Below, one piece after another: positions 43,442-52,660 of a DNA stretch of 64,000 nucleotides. Source of the DNA: Chryseobacterium sp. MA9 (GTDB lineage Bacteria > Bacteroidota > Bacteroidia > Flavobacteriales > Weeksellaceae); the NCBI RefSeq assembly GCF_024399315.1, contig NZ_CP075170.1, positions 992,001-1,056,000 of the forward strand. Direction: 5' to 3'. The number at the start of each line of letters is the position of its first letter. Position 1 is the first letter of the stretch. The translations under genes and the position numbers were made by a program. The notes beneath the pieces are model-generated. The model made no database searches, was not told the DNA's origin, and was given only the letters and a program-made list of their open reading frames with translations.

Positions 43442-46318
43442 ATGAAAAACAAAAAGCAGGGAAACTTTCTGCCAAAAGCAGGTATTATCGCATTCACATT
43501 TCTATTTTTTAACCTGGCAGAAGCACAGCAGCAGCTTATAGAGCTTAGCGGAAGCATCAAAAATACAGGTACACGCAAAGGTCTTGACTCTGTAAAAGTA
43601 CAGATCGAAAATACACAGGATACGGCATTAACGGATCACTTGGGTAACTTTAAAATCAGAACAAGAGTTACCATTCCATTCCGGGTGGTCATTCAGAAAG
43701 ATGGTTTCACAGGTCAAACTGTTGAAATACTTTCTCCTTCCAATAAAATAACAGTAGGTCTGAACCCTCAGAATACGATTATTGATGATGTAGTGATTTC
43801 CGCATCCAGAGTTCCGGAAAAGATATTAAGATCACCTATAGCCATCGAAAAAATTGATATTAAAACCATCAGAGAAAGCCCTGCAGCCTCATTCTATGAA
43901 ACATTGGAAAATGTAAAAGGGTTACAGCTCCTAACATCCAGTCTTACTTTAAAAATTCCTAATTCAAGAGGTTTCAATTCGCCTAATAATTTCCGATTCA
44001 TGCAATTGGTAGACGGGGTAGATGTACAGTCGGCAACATTGGGTGTACCTTTGGGAAATGCCATTGGCCCTACAGAACTGGATATCCAGTCTATGGAAGT
44101 CACTCCGGGAGCGGCTTCAGCGTTGTACGGAATGAATGCTATCAACGGCCTGGCAAGTTTACAAACCAAAGATCCGTTTACGTCTGAAGGAATAAGCCTT
44201 TATTTCCGGGGCCGGGTAAATCATGTAGACAATGTCAATCATAAAATAAGTTCACTGGGAGAAAGTGCTATCCGCTTTGCAAAAGTGATCAATAAAAACT
44301 TTGCGGTAAAAGTTAATGCATCCTATTTCAGCGGGACAGACTGGGTTTCAAACAATCTGACAGATCAGAATCCAGGATCTTTGGTCACAGCCAACCCTAA
44401 TTTTGCTCTGGCGAACAATCCGGCTGAAGACCTTTGGAATAAGTACGGTGACGAAAGAAACAACCGTGTCGCCGTAAAAGTGGATTACAATGGGAAACCT
44501 ACTACATTTAATGTTTCGAGGACAGGATATCTGGAGAAAGATCTTGTGAGTCCTGACGTAAAAAATATCAAGTTTGATGCAGGATTATACTATCGCTTCG
44601 GGGATCAGTGGAGAACTTCTTACGTATACCGTTATGGCTTGCTGGACGGAACTTTCCAGAGGGGAAATAAAATCCGTTTGCAGAACGCTACTGTTCAGAA
44701 CCATAAAATAGAACTTACAGGAAAAGAACTGACTTTCAGGGCTTATCTATCCATAGAAAATACAGGAGATTCTTATAATCTGAAACCTTTGGCAGATAAT
44801 CTTGATCTCACCAATCTTTCCAATACCAACTGGAGAAATGTATTCCAAACGGCTCTGCAGAATAGCCTTAATGCAGGTACCAATCTTAACGATGCATTTA
44901 TTCTAGCCCGTCAGGAAGCTGACAAAAACAGAGCTGTACCTGGAACAGCAGCCTTCGAGCAGTTGAAAAACACCATTATCGGAATCAACAACTGGGATTC
45001 GGCCAATGGAGGAGTAGCCGGAGCTCCGGCAACAGGAGGAGCTAAACTTGAACAGAAATCCCGTTTTTACCAGGGTGAACTTACCTATGACTTTAGCAGG
45101 TTTGTGAAGATATTCAACCTTCTTGCTGGTGTAGATTACCGTTTGTACAGCATTACTCCGGATGGAAACAATTTTGTTGATTTTAACCGTTCGGTGAATG
45201 AAAGAAATATTCCTTTAGCCAACGGTACCTTCGGGAAAGATGTTATTTATCAGAAATATGGGGCTTTTGCTCAAATTACGAAGCTTTTCTTTAATGATAA
45301 ATTAAAAATTAACGCTGCCTTACGGATCGACAGAAACCCAGAATTTGAAGCCAAATTAAATCCGAGAATCAGTGTTGTCTATTCTCCGGTGAAAGAGCAT
45401 AATTTCAGAGCTTCGTTCCAGAACGGATATCGTTTTCCATCGTTGTTTGAAGCACTTTCTTTTGTCAACAACGGAAATGTAAGAAGAGTGGGAGGCCTTT
45501 CAAAAGTAAATGACGGATTAGGCTATCTGGAAAATTCCTATACACTGGCTTCTATCGATAAATTCACCTCAGCAGTAAATGCAGATGTAGATGCAGGAAA
45601 AACTCAGGCTCAGGCAGCTCAGGATAATAAACAGCTTTTAACCGTAGCCAATCTGCAGAAGTTACAACCGGAAAAGATTAATTCATTTGAAGTAGGGTAT
45701 AAGTCTACTTTTTTCAATAATAAACTGGTGCTGGACTGGGATTTCTATTACAATATCTATGAAGGATTTCTTGGGCAGGTAGAAGTGGCAGTTCCAAAAA
45801 ACAGTCAGGTAGGAAGCAATACCGCTGTTCTTGCAATGCTCGATAGGAGCAAACAGGACCGATACAGGGTGTATACGAACAGCAACAGTACCTACAAAAG
45901 CTATGGAACGTCTTTAGGGATTCGTTATAATATTACAGGAAATTATAATGTCAATACCAATGTTTCTTATAATGATCTTGCTTCCAACAATTCCTCGGAC
46001 CTGTTTATTACCGCTTTCAACACTCCGAAATGGATGGTGAATGTAAGTGTAGGAAACAGAGAAATTGTTAAAAATATAGGGTTTACCCTTGTGGCAAGAT
46101 GGCAGAGTAGCTTTATGTGGGAAAGTCCTTTAGCGTCAGGAGCAATTCCGGCTTATTACACGATTGATGCTCAGGCTACATGGAAGCTTCCTGAAATTCG
46201 TACGAATATTAAAATTGGGGCAACCAATTTATTGAACCGCCGTTATTTCCAGTATGCAGCAGGCCCTGAAATCGGAGGACTGTATTATATCGCTTTTACT
46301 TATGATTTAAAATTGTAA
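43442..46318 (+). CDS. TonB-dependent outer-membrane receptor in the sulfur cluster
   Basis: The 958-aa protein has a signal peptide (about 1-28, ending AEAQ). A CarboxypepD_reg-like domain (about 33-110) precedes the plug (about 115-235: DDVVISASRVPEKIL, MQLVDGVDVQSATLG, MEVTPGAASALYGMNAINGL) and a large barrel with TonB-receptor signatures (RASFQNGYRFPSLFEAL), ending YIAFTYDLKL. It imports a substrate with TonB energy. Its position between cysI and the siroheme/TSUP gene suggests a sulfur compound, perhaps an organosulfonate, sulfate ester or cysteine-containing ligand; that is inference. The 360-bp upstream region holds a putative leader peptide and two repeats. Confidence 0.92.
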   Translation: MKNKKQGNFLPKAGIIAFTFLFFNLAEAQQQLIELSGSIKNTGTRKGLDSVKVQIENTQDTALTDHLGNFKIRTRVTIPFRVVIQKDGFTGQTVEILSPSNKITVGLNPQNTIIDDVVISASRVPEKILRSPIAIEKIDIKTIRESPAASFYETLENVKGLQLLTSSLTLKIPNSRGFNSPNNFRFMQLVDGVDVQSATLGVPLGNAIGPTELDIQSMEVTPGAASALYGMNAINGLASLQTKDPFTSEGISLYFRGRVNHVDNVNHKISSLGESAIRFAKVINKNFAVKVNASYFSGTDWVSNNLTDQNPGSLVTANPNFALANNPAEDLWNKYGDERNNRVAVKVDYNGKPTTFNVSRTGYLEKDLVSPDVKNIKFDAGLYYRFGDQWRTSYVYRYGLLDGTFQRGNKIRLQNATVQNHKIELTGKELTFRAYLSIENTGDSYNLKPLADNLDLTNLSNTNWRNVFQTALQNSLNAGTNLNDAFILARQEADKNRAVPGTAAFEQLKNTIIGINNWDSANGGVAGAPATGGAKLEQKSRFYQGELTYDFSRFVKIFNLLAGVDYRLYSITPDGNNFVDFNRSVNERNIPLANGTFGKDVIYQKYGAFAQITKLFFNDKLKINAALRIDRNPEFEAKLNPRISVVYSPVKEHNFRASFQNGYRFPSLFEALSFVNNGNVRRVGGLSKVNDGLGYLENSYTLASIDKFTSAVNADVDAGKTQAQAAQDNKQLLTVANLQKLQPEKINSFEVGYKSTFFNNKLVLDWDFYYNIYEGFLGQVEVAVPKNSQVGSNTAVLAMLDRSKQDRYRVYTNSNSTYKSYGTSLGIRYNITGNYNVNTNVSYNDLASNNSSDLFITAFNTPKWMVNVSVGNREIVKNIGFTLVARWQSSFMWESPLASGAIPAYYTIDAQATWKLPEIRTNIKIGATNLLNRRYFQYAAGPEIGGLYYIAFTYDLKL

Positions 46319-46323
46319 TCAGA

Positions 46324-47454
46324 ATGAGCAATTCACTATATCCCATATTTTTAAAACTTGAAAACCTGTCACTGCTGATTATTGGCGGTGGTAACGTTGC
46401 CCTCGAAAAACTGGAATCTGTACTGGGCAATTCTCCGGAAACTTCCATTAAGCTGGTAGCCAAAGAAATTATTCCTGAGGTCAGGACCCTAGAAAATCAG
46501 TTTTCCAATATAACACTGCATGAGAGAGCCTATGATGATCTTGATTTTAATGATACCGATCTTGCCATCATTGCGGTAAATAATATTGAATTAGCAGGGG
46601 AAATCAGAGAAAAAGCGCAACAAAAAAATGTATTGGTAAATATTGCGGATAAACCCGACCTGTGTGATTTTTATTTAGGCTCAATTGTCAAAAAAGGAAG
46701 TCTTAAAATTGCTATCTCAACCAATGGAAAATCTCCGACCATTGCTAAAAGATTAAGAGAAACCTTTACTGAAGCCATCCCTGATGAAATGGATCATGTA
46801 CTGGACAATATGCAGGACATCCGTAATAAGCTGATGGGAGATTTCAATTATAAAGTTAAAGAACTCAATAAGATCACTACAGAATATCTGTCTGACGGAA
46901 AAGTTTCTTCAAAGCCCCATCTGGAAATTGAAAAGCTGATCAATATTACCAAAACAGCTCAGAGAAAAGCTAATATTTATCTTGCTATCATTGGTGTTTT
47001 ACTTCTTTTCGGATTATTTGGACTTGTAGTGTATCAGTTTAATCTTTCAGAAGATATTCAGTATTTTCTGAATAAAGATGGCCATATTTTTTATTGGATG
47101 CTGTTTGCCGGTTTTATGGCAGAAATTGTTGCCGGATCTATGGGAATGGGGTATGGCGTGATATGTACCACAATCCTTTTACTCCTAAATGTTCCACCAC
47201 CTGTTGTGAGTGCAAGTATTCATTCTGCGGAGTCCTTTACTACTGCAGCCGGAAGTTTCAGTCATTATAAACTGGGAAATGTCAATAAAAAAATGGTGTG
47301 GGTATTGTTCCCGCTGGCTATCGTAGGTTCGGTTATTGGGGCATTAACCCTGTCTCATTACGGAGAGCATTACGCTCATATTGTAAAACCCATTATTGCC
47401 TGCTACACCCCTTTATCTTGGGATCAACATTTTAAAAAATGCTTTCAAAGATAA
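46324..47454 (+). CDS. Precorrin-2 dehydrogenase/ferrochelatase fused to TSUP transporter (frameshifted)
   Basis: Residues about 1-205 are the CysG N-terminal/Met8-like domain: LLIIGGGNVALEKLESVL (NAD binding), NIADKPDLCDFYLGSIV, KIAISTNGKSPTIAKRLRE. It oxidises precorrin-2 and inserts iron to form siroheme. From about 218 the chain has membrane helices and a TSUP (TauE/SafE) transporter start: MAEIVAGSMGMGYGVICTT, PPPVVSASIHSAES. The TSUP half is cut off when the frame runs to a stop at 47454. The missing half is intact in the next frame (47396-47842). Removing one C from the CCCC run at 47408-47411 restores a continuous protein of about 506 aa. Fusion of siroheme synthesis with a sulfate/sulfite-type permease is striking. 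Confidence 0.85.
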   Translation: MSNSLYPIFLKLENLSLLIIGGGNVALEKLESVLGNSPETSIKLVAKEIIPEVRTLENQFSNITLHERAYDDLDFNDTDLAIIAVNNIELAGEIREKAQQKNVLVNIADKPDLCDFYLGSIVKKGSLKIAISTNGKSPTIAKRLRETFTEAIPDEMDHVLDNMQDIRNKLMGDFNYKVKELNKITTEYLSDGKVSSKPHLEIEKLINITKTAQRKANIYLAIIGVLLLFGLFGLVVYQFNLSEDIQYFLNKDGHIFYWMLFAGFMAEIVAGSMGMGYGVICTTILLLLNVPPPVVSASIHSAESFTTAAGSFSHYKLGNVNKKMVWVLFPLAIVGSVIGALTLSHYGEHYAHIVKPIIACYTPLSWDQHFKKCFQR

Positions 47455-47842
47455 AAAAGCAGGACAAGGCAAAACCAAACGAAGAACCAATCTCAGAATA
47501 TTAGGATTGGCAGGAGGCTTTATAGATTCCTTTGCAGGAGGCGGATGGGGGCCATTGGTTACCGGAACCTTGATCAAAGAGGGACGAATTCCGCGTTATG
47601 TAGTAGGTAGTTCGACCGTTGCTAAGTTTTTATTAACAATAACAAGTGCTGTTACCTTCATCTTTACCATCGGTATTCATCACTGGAATATTGTATTAGG
47701 TCTATTGCTGGGTGGTGTTTTTACTGCACCTTTTTCAGCAATGCTGACCTCAAAACTTCCAACGAAGAAAATGTTTGTTGTGGTGGGAATCGTAGTAATT
47801 CTCATGAGTCTTATTACGATTACAAAATCAATTCTATCATAA
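47396..47842 (+). pseudogene. C-terminal half of the TSUP transporter, displaced by a frameshift
   Basis: After the CCCC run at 47408-47411 this frame continues the upstream protein as LYLGINILKNAFKDKK and the second TSUP repeat: GLAGGFIDSFAGGGWGPLVT, SSTVAKFLLTITSAVTFIF, three or four transmembrane helices and a stop at 47842. The second TSUP half normally starts with this GGFIDSxAGGGWGP motif. It has no start of its own. Either the gene is recently inactivated or the base is a sequencing error in a homopolymer. Confidence 0.85.
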
Positions 47843-47899
47843 TAAACCCGATTATAAAAAGAATAAGGACATACAATTGAGAGAAAAAGTATATTCTTT

Positions 47900-48027
47900 T
47901 AAACGCAAAGATTTTAATGTTTTACTTTAATTTGAGGAATCAAAGGGGAAAATAAATGATGTGGTCTATTCACATTATCATTACTCATTTTTAATAAAAA
48001 TCTGAAATCATTAAAACTTTGCGTTTT
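47900..48027. repeat. Inverted repeat with arms AAACGCAAAG..TTTTAATG
   Basis: The left arm AAACGCAAAGATTTTAATG (near 47900-47918) is matched by CATTAAAACTTTGCGTTT (near 48008-48025), complementary except for one extra A, about 90 nt apart. It could be a small non-autonomous mobile element or a REP pair; no target duplication was identified. Confidence 0.5.
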
Positions 48028-48155
48028 TTTACTTATTTTACAATGAGAGCGTTTTTGGATTGGATGGTCTTTTCAACCTCAGATACCTGTGTAATGCTGT
48101 GATGGAGGTTACTTTTTCAGGAGCTTTCATTTTTATCTTTTCTTACTATGAGGTA

Positions 48156-48177
48156 TGAGATTCTTCCTTCGTCAGAA
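48156..48177 (+). repeat. TGAGATTCTTCCTTCGTCAG-type intergenic repeat
   Basis: TGAGATTCTTCCTTCGTCAG resembles a known palindromic dispersed repeat family (TGTCATTCTGACGAAGGAAG on the other strand). The pairing half is degenerate (GTCAATGACA near 48197). Single copy in this window. Confidence 0.4.
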
Positions 48178-48292
48178 ATTGAAGATTCAACGTTGTCAAT
48201 GACAAAAGCCACATTATTTGACTTTTGAAACAGCCTCAGTGTTTTGCCATTCGGATATTATCCGTTTTTCTAAGTTACTTGTTTTAACAAGA

Positions 48293-49231
48293 TTATTTTG
48301 CCGTTTGCTGTTCTTTTTTTATCTGCTCAATTCCCTGTCTGTAAGTGGTTACCTGAAATTCAGGGAATCTTTTTCTGAATTTTGAATCATCAAAAAGGTT
48401 ATCATACTCATATCTTGGAAGCAGTTCCAGTAACTCTTTTGCATTTTTGTTGAATAAAGATCCTATTTTAAAAGCCAGTTTCGGAATTACAGAATACTTA
48501 AATTCTTTTCCATAGATCTGAGAAGACAAAGCAATGAACTCTTCATAATTCAGCTTATGATCATCTACCGGTAAATGCCATGTCTGTCCATAAGCATCTG
48601 GAGTATTTCCTATTAAAGCTGTTGCATGGCTTGCATCAGGAGTCCAGATCAGGCTTCGCAATTTATCATCTCTCAAAGGAATTTTTAGTTTCTTATCTTC
48701 TTTAATTGCACTGAAAATAAGACTATTGGTAATACTTTGGGTTTTTCCCGGTCCATAAAATTCAGGGGCCCTGCAGATGACAGCCTCTATTGTTCCGGCT
48801 TCCATTTCTTTTAAAAGCATTTCTGTCATCCGTTTTCTTACCATTCCTTTTCTTCCCACAGGAGAGAATGAGGTTTGTTCCGTTAAGACCTCATTATTTT
48901 GAGGATACATATAGGTATTATCAAAAAACACAAACTTCGTTCCGTTGATTTTACAGGCTTCAATTGTATTTTTCAATATTGTAAAAAATTGTTTTTCCCA
49001 CAAGTCTGTATCCATAGGAAGGCCAAGTGTGAAATAAGCAATATCGCTTCCTTTCACGGCTTCTATTGCTTTTTCCCTGTCTGACAAATCTGCAGAGAAA
49101 ACAGTATCAGTATCATTTACTTTTTTAGCATTTCTGCTGACAATACGAATGTCTGATGTATAGTTTCTTTTCAGTTCTCTTGCCAGTTCTTCACCAATCT
49201 GTCCATTGGCTCCTAATATGGTTTGCATCAT
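48293..49231 (-). CDS. NAD(P)-dependent epimerase/dehydratase-family protein
   Basis: The 312-aa extended-SDR-like protein has an N-terminal Rossmann motif MQTILGANGQIGEELAREL (GANGQIG), the usual nucleotide contact after beta-3 (FSADLSDREKAIEAVKGSD) and a FFDNTYMYPQNNE region near the active Tyr. It looks like a nucleoside-diphosphate-sugar epimerase or NmrA-type reductase acting on an unknown substrate. It is monocistronic or followed by none on the same strand; it lies downstream (minus strand) of a DoxX gene, with 230 bp between. Confidence 0.85.
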   Translation of the reverse strand: MMQTILGANGQIGEELARELKRNYTSDIRIVSRNAKKVNDTDTVFSADLSDREKAIEAVKGSDIAYFTLGLPMDTDLWEKQFFTILKNTIEACKINGTKFVFFDNTYMYPQNNEVLTEQTSFSPVGRKGMVRKRMTEMLLKEMEAGTIEAVICRAPEFYGPGKTQSITNSLIFSAIKEDKKLKIPLRDDKLRSLIWTPDASHATALIGNTPDAYGQTWHLPVDDHKLNYEEFIALSSQIYGKEFKYSVIPKLAFKIGSLFNKNAKELLELLPRYEYDNLFDDSKFRKRFPEFQVTTYRQGIEQIKKEQQTAK

Positions 49232-49464
49232 TTCTAATTTTGAGGGTTATATATTGCATTGAAAATAAATAAAATACTTTCAGTTGCTGTTATTTATGAT
49301 GCAAAATTCGGGCATAACTATAGCTGAATCTATGGAAATTGTAGCATAATCTCTGAAGACGTAAAAAAGCTAAGAAAGTAAAGGTAACAATGTTTGAATA
49401 ATATATTTTTTATTCTGCTTGCGTCCTCTTTCTTTCCCAGCCTTAATCACTTTCTTTGCTTTTA

Positions 49465-49854
49465 TCATTTCCTATCTAAAGCCAGATAATTGTCATCTAT
49501 TCTGCTGATCAGAATGTAGAACAGACCTGCGTAAATCATCTGAATTCCCATGGCTTCCCAGTTTTCAACCGTACTGCATCCAAAAAGCAGCAGGATAATC
49601 AGAGAAGCTCCGGCTATGGCAGCAATACGTGTTTTGAAACCAATCATCAGCAGTAATCCGATCATCAATTCTAAAAAGGGAAGTGTAACTCCGAACAGAT
49701 GTACCAATGGCTGTGGAAGCCAGCTTGTTTCAAAACCTTTCATCATTCCTGATGCAAAGTCCTGTAGTTTTACCAGACGAACCAATCCGTGTCCTAAAAG
49801 ATTGATTCCCATAGATACACGAAGAAAAAAATAGGCTGTTTTTGTATTATTCAT
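49465..49854 (-). CDS. DoxX-family membrane protein
   Basis: The 129-aa protein has four transmembrane helices (about 8-26, 48-69, 74-93, 101-120). It carries the DoxX signature in RVSMGINLLGHGLVRLVKL and the PLVHLFGVTLPFLELMIGLLLMIG stretch. The ATG at 49854 gives the usual short N-terminus; the frame extends to 49932 but that extension is polar and unlikely. The function is unknown, possibly redox-linked. It lies between the epimerase-like and deacetylase genes, all on the minus strand. Confidence 0.8.
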   Translation of the reverse strand: MNNTKTAYFFLRVSMGINLLGHGLVRLVKLQDFASGMMKGFETSWLPQPLVHLFGVTLPFLELMIGLLLMIGFKTRIAAIAGASLIILLLFGCSTVENWEAMGIQMIYAGLFYILISRIDDNYLALDRK

Positions 49855-49961
49855 AAAGGTATTTTTGGATAGAAGATCGAAGCCTGAAGATGGAAGTTTA
49901 TACAAGTCATAAAAGTACTTTGCAGACTTCAATAATTTCCTTCTTTCAGCTTCCTGCTTCC

Positions 49962-50942
49962 TTACTTGTTAAACTTTTCTTCACTATTATCAACAGGAGT
50001 GTCGGGATCATTCATAACCATTTTGGCAATATCATCTTTTCTCATAAAGACTACCCCTTGTTTTTCTTTTGTATATTTAATAAATTCTTCCATAGCATGC
50101 ATCATTGCAGGAGTTCCACCTATTCTGTCATGAAAGCTGATGCTCATCATTCTTCTTTTGGAAGCTCCTTCTTCATAAAGACGGTCGAATTCAAATTTCA
50201 ATTGGTTCAAAAACTGATCAGGGCTCCAGTGTTTTCCTTCAATATTGACGATATCATTGTTACGAAGGGTATAAGGAATGACAACAAAGTTTTTCCCTTT
50301 TACTTTGGTAATGAAAGGTTCATCATGGCTTAAATCATCAATATGATACAGAAAACCAAGATCCTGTAATACTTTTAGTGTATTTGGGCTTCTTCTCAAC
50401 CAGTTACAATTGTAGCCAACAGCTTTCTGGCCTGTAATTTTTTCAACAATATCTACACCTTCCTTTACAAAATTCAGTTCGTCATCATAATTCTTATTCC
50501 ATTGATTATCCCAGGTAAAACCATGAGCTGCAATTTCATGTCCCCCGTTTGCAATAGCTTTTGCCACTTCAGGATACTTTTCCGCTGCTGTTCCCACTAC
50601 ATGGGAAGTTACTTTAATGTCATATTTTTTCCATAGATCCAGCATTCTGTAAATTCCTTCATTTCCTCCGTAATGATACCAGCTTTCTGCCGGAAGATCT
50701 GGCTGTCCTTTAGGAAGTGGAGTACTGCTGAAAGGACTTTCAGCGCCTTCAGGCTGTCCGCCCGTTTCAAACTGCATAGAAACGGAAATCACCAGTTGAG
50801 CCCCATTAGGCCAGTGTTTTTTTGTTAGAATCTTTGTTTCTGATTGATCTTTCTTTGTTCTTTTATCCTTATCATGATCAGAAAAAGACATCAGAACAAT
50901 TGTTGAAGCAACCAACAGTATTGATTGTTTTATATATTTCAT
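49962..50942 (-). CDS. Exported polysaccharide-deacetylase/PuuE-like protein
   Basis: The 326-aa protein starts MKYIKQSILLVASTIVLMSF, a lipoprotein-less signal sequence. The NodB/PuuE-like deacetylase fold follows (about 60-320), with the metal-binding HEIAAHGFTWD motif, TSHVVGTAAEKYPE and the C-terminal SISFHDRIGG. This is the allantoinase-like (PuuE) branch rather than the classical chitin deacetylase branch, so the substrate could be a small amide or a glycan. The longer frame to 51077 overlaps the divergent AraC start and is rejected. It shares the upstream region with an AraC gene. Confidence 0.85.
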   Translation of the reverse strand: MKYIKQSILLVASTIVLMSFSDHDKDKRTKKDQSETKILTKKHWPNGAQLVISVSMQFETGGQPEGAESPFSSTPLPKGQPDLPAESWYHYGGNEGIYRMLDLWKKYDIKVTSHVVGTAAEKYPEVAKAIANGGHEIAAHGFTWDNQWNKNYDDELNFVKEGVDIVEKITGQKAVGYNCNWLRRSPNTLKVLQDLGFLYHIDDLSHDEPFITKVKGKNFVVIPYTLRNNDIVNIEGKHWSPDQFLNQLKFEFDRLYEEGASKRRMMSISFHDRIGGTPAMMHAMEEFIKYTKEKQGVVFMRKDDIAKMVMNDPDTPVDNSEEKFNK

Positions 50943-51033
50943 TTTGAATGTATTTAATAAGACAAAATTGATCAATAATGAATTATGATATATTGTAAAA
51001 ATTAATGGTAAATTTGTAAAAATCCATCTTTTC

Positions 51034-51888
51034 ATGAAACGAATCGTTAACTTCAATTCTTTTAATGTTTTCAGCATCGAAAAAGAAACCTGGGACGTCG
51101 AGTATCACAATCATAACTTTTATGAGCTGATTATCATAGAGAATGGAAAAGGATTTCATCATCTCAACAATATTACTTTCCCATACAAAAAAGGAGATGT
51201 TTTCCTTCTGAGACCAAGTGACGGCCATGAGTTTTCCATTACAGGTAAAACAAGATTCATTTATATAAAGTTTACTGAACAGTATATCTGGGAAAATCTG
51301 CTGTCCAATAAAAAGAATGAACTTAAAAAAGTGGTACAGCTCCTGATGGAAGACCATTCTTTTGTGTACGAATCGGTGATTAAAAGTAAAACAGATAGGG
51401 AACATCTGCTGCAACTTGCACGTATCCTTCTCTATGAGTTTAGCCATAAAAATACGTACAACAAAGAGGTTACAACCGATCTTTTTTCCAGTATTATCAC
51501 CATTCTGATCCGAAATACGATGCATAATAGTACTACCAAAAAATGGATCACCAAAAATCTGAGCAGAATTGAAAGGATACTCTATTATATCAATGTCAAT
51601 GCTTTGGATGCAGATAAAATGAAAATTGAAAACCTGGCTAAAGAATTTATGTTGTCTCCTAATTATATCAGCATTTATATCAAAAAACAGACGGGGTTCT
51701 CCATTCAGCAGCATATTATACAGCATAAAATAAAAACTGCAGAAAAACTTTTACTCCAGAGCCATTATAATATTAGTGAGATTGCCGACAAGCTGGGTTT
51801 CAATGATGCCAGCCATTTCAATAAAATATTCAAAACATATAAAGAAATGTCTCCTTCTGAATTTAAAAAGAATGGTTTATCTTACTGA
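51034..51888 (+). CDS. AraC-family regulator divergent from the deacetylase
   Basis: The 284-aa regulator has an N-terminal cupin-like domain (about 15-90: WDVEYHNHNFYELIIIENGKG, GDVFLLRPSDGHEF) and a C-terminal AraC double HTH (about 190-284: IENLAKEFMLSPNYISIYI, ISEIADKLGFNDASHFNKIF). The start ATG is 92 bp from the deacetylase start on the other strand, so it probably controls that gene and itself. The effector is unknown. A NUDIX gene follows in the same direction. Confidence 0.88.
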   Translation: MKRIVNFNSFNVFSIEKETWDVEYHNHNFYELIIIENGKGFHHLNNITFPYKKGDVFLLRPSDGHEFSITGKTRFIYIKFTEQYIWENLLSNKKNELKKVVQLLMEDHSFVYESVIKSKTDREHLLQLARILLYEFSHKNTYNKEVTTDLFSSIITILIRNTMHNSTTKKWITKNLSRIERILYYINVNALDADKMKIENLAKEFMLSPNYISIYIKKQTGFSIQQHIIQHKIKTAEKLLLQSHYNISEIADKLGFNDASHFNKIFKTYKEMSPSEFKKNGLSY

Positions 51889-51939
51889 TCGTCCGGGTTA
51901 TATATTTTTCATATCTTTAATAATCAAATCTTTAAACCC

Positions 51940-52401
51940 ATGAAAACGAGTGCAGGTATTTTGCTTTTTAAAAAAGAAAAAGGCAGTCTGTATTATTTTT
52001 TGGTTCATCCCGGCGGTCCATTCTGGAGAAATAAAGACCTCGGGGCATGGTCTATTCCTAAAGGAGAGATTCTTCCTGATGAAGATCTATTGGAGCGTGC
52101 ATTGACAGAATTTAAAGAAGAAACCGGTAAAACAATAGAAGGAAAGTTCATCGAATTGTCTCCCATTAAGCAAAAAGGAGGAAAAATAGTTTATGCCTGG
52201 GCATTGGAGGGACATATTGTTACTTCAGAACTTTACAGCAATACCTTCTCTATGGAATGGCCACCCAAATCCGGCAAAATAATAGAAATTCCCGAAGTAG
52301 ATCAATGGGAATGGTTTGCTTCAGAAGAAGCACAGCAACGGATCAATACAGCACAGAAAGATTTCATAACAGAGCTTGAAAACATAGTAAAAAATCAATA
52401 A
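51940..52401 (+). CDS. NUDIX hydrolase
   Basis: The 153-aa protein has the Nudix box (about 39-63): KGEILPDEDLLERALTEFKE then ETGK, matching Gx5Ex7REUxEExGU with Phe-Lys in place of the Arg. The start MKTSAGILLFKKEKGSLYYF and the WSIPKGE segment are typical of the NUDIX family acting on (d)NTP-like or dinucleotide substrates. The specific substrate is unknown. It is followed 18 bp later by the Cys-rich peptide gene. Confidence 0.9.
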   Translation: MKTSAGILLFKKEKGSLYYFLVHPGGPFWRNKDLGAWSIPKGEILPDEDLLERALTEFKEETGKTIEGKFIELSPIKQKGGKIVYAWALEGHIVTSELYSNTFSMEWPPKSGKIIEIPEVDQWEWFASEEAQQRINTAQKDFITELENIVKNQ

Positions 52402-52419
52402 CACCTTAAAACAAAAACC

Positions 52420-52647
52420 ATGAAAAAATTAAACAGAAAAACATTGAAAAACATTATTGGAAAAATTGGCATAGAACTGAATCTTCCTCTCCCAGTGGGC
52501 GTTTGCCTTGGCAATCTGCTTTCCCTATGTCCTCCTCATTCTCATTGCCGCGCAGATGAAAGGTGCTATCCTGATGCTGCGGGTCCCTGTATCAACGGGC
52601 TGTGTCCTTCAGGCTATCACTGCCATTCGGGAGAATGTGTAAGATAA
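52420..52647 (+). CDS. Cys-rich bacteriocin-like small peptide
   Basis: The 75-aa precursor begins MKKLNRKTLKNIIGKIG, similar to the leader of flavobacterial bacteriocin-like peptides. Those usually end in a Gly-Gly cleavage site; here the pair is Gly-Lys. The rest has eight cysteines (C29, C37, C43, C49, C57, C62, C68, C73 approximately) in spacing like CPPHSHCRADERC and CPSGYHCHSGECVR, suggesting four disulfides. No peptidase-exporter or immunity gene is seen nearby. A perfect hairpin terminator follows. It is probably secreted, but its activity is unknown. Confidence 0.65.
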   Translation: MKKLNRKTLKNIIGKIGIELNLPLPVGVCLGNLLSLCPPHSHCRADERCYPDAAGPCINGLCPSGYHCHSGECVR

Positions 52648-52660
52648 AATATCAAAACAA

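Larger units (their letters stand above)
47843..48292. other. 450-bp intergenic region with repeat-like elements
   Basis: No gene recognised. It holds a long inverted repeat (47900-48027) and a TGAGATTCTTCCTTCGTCAGAA repeat (48156-48177). The flanking sequence looks like degenerate non-coding DNA. Confidence 0.5.

Noticed and set aside
47396..47455. Programmed ribosomal frameshift in the TSUP gene
   Set aside because: The CCCC run is not a known slippery heptamer and there is no evident stimulatory structure; an error or mutation is simpler.
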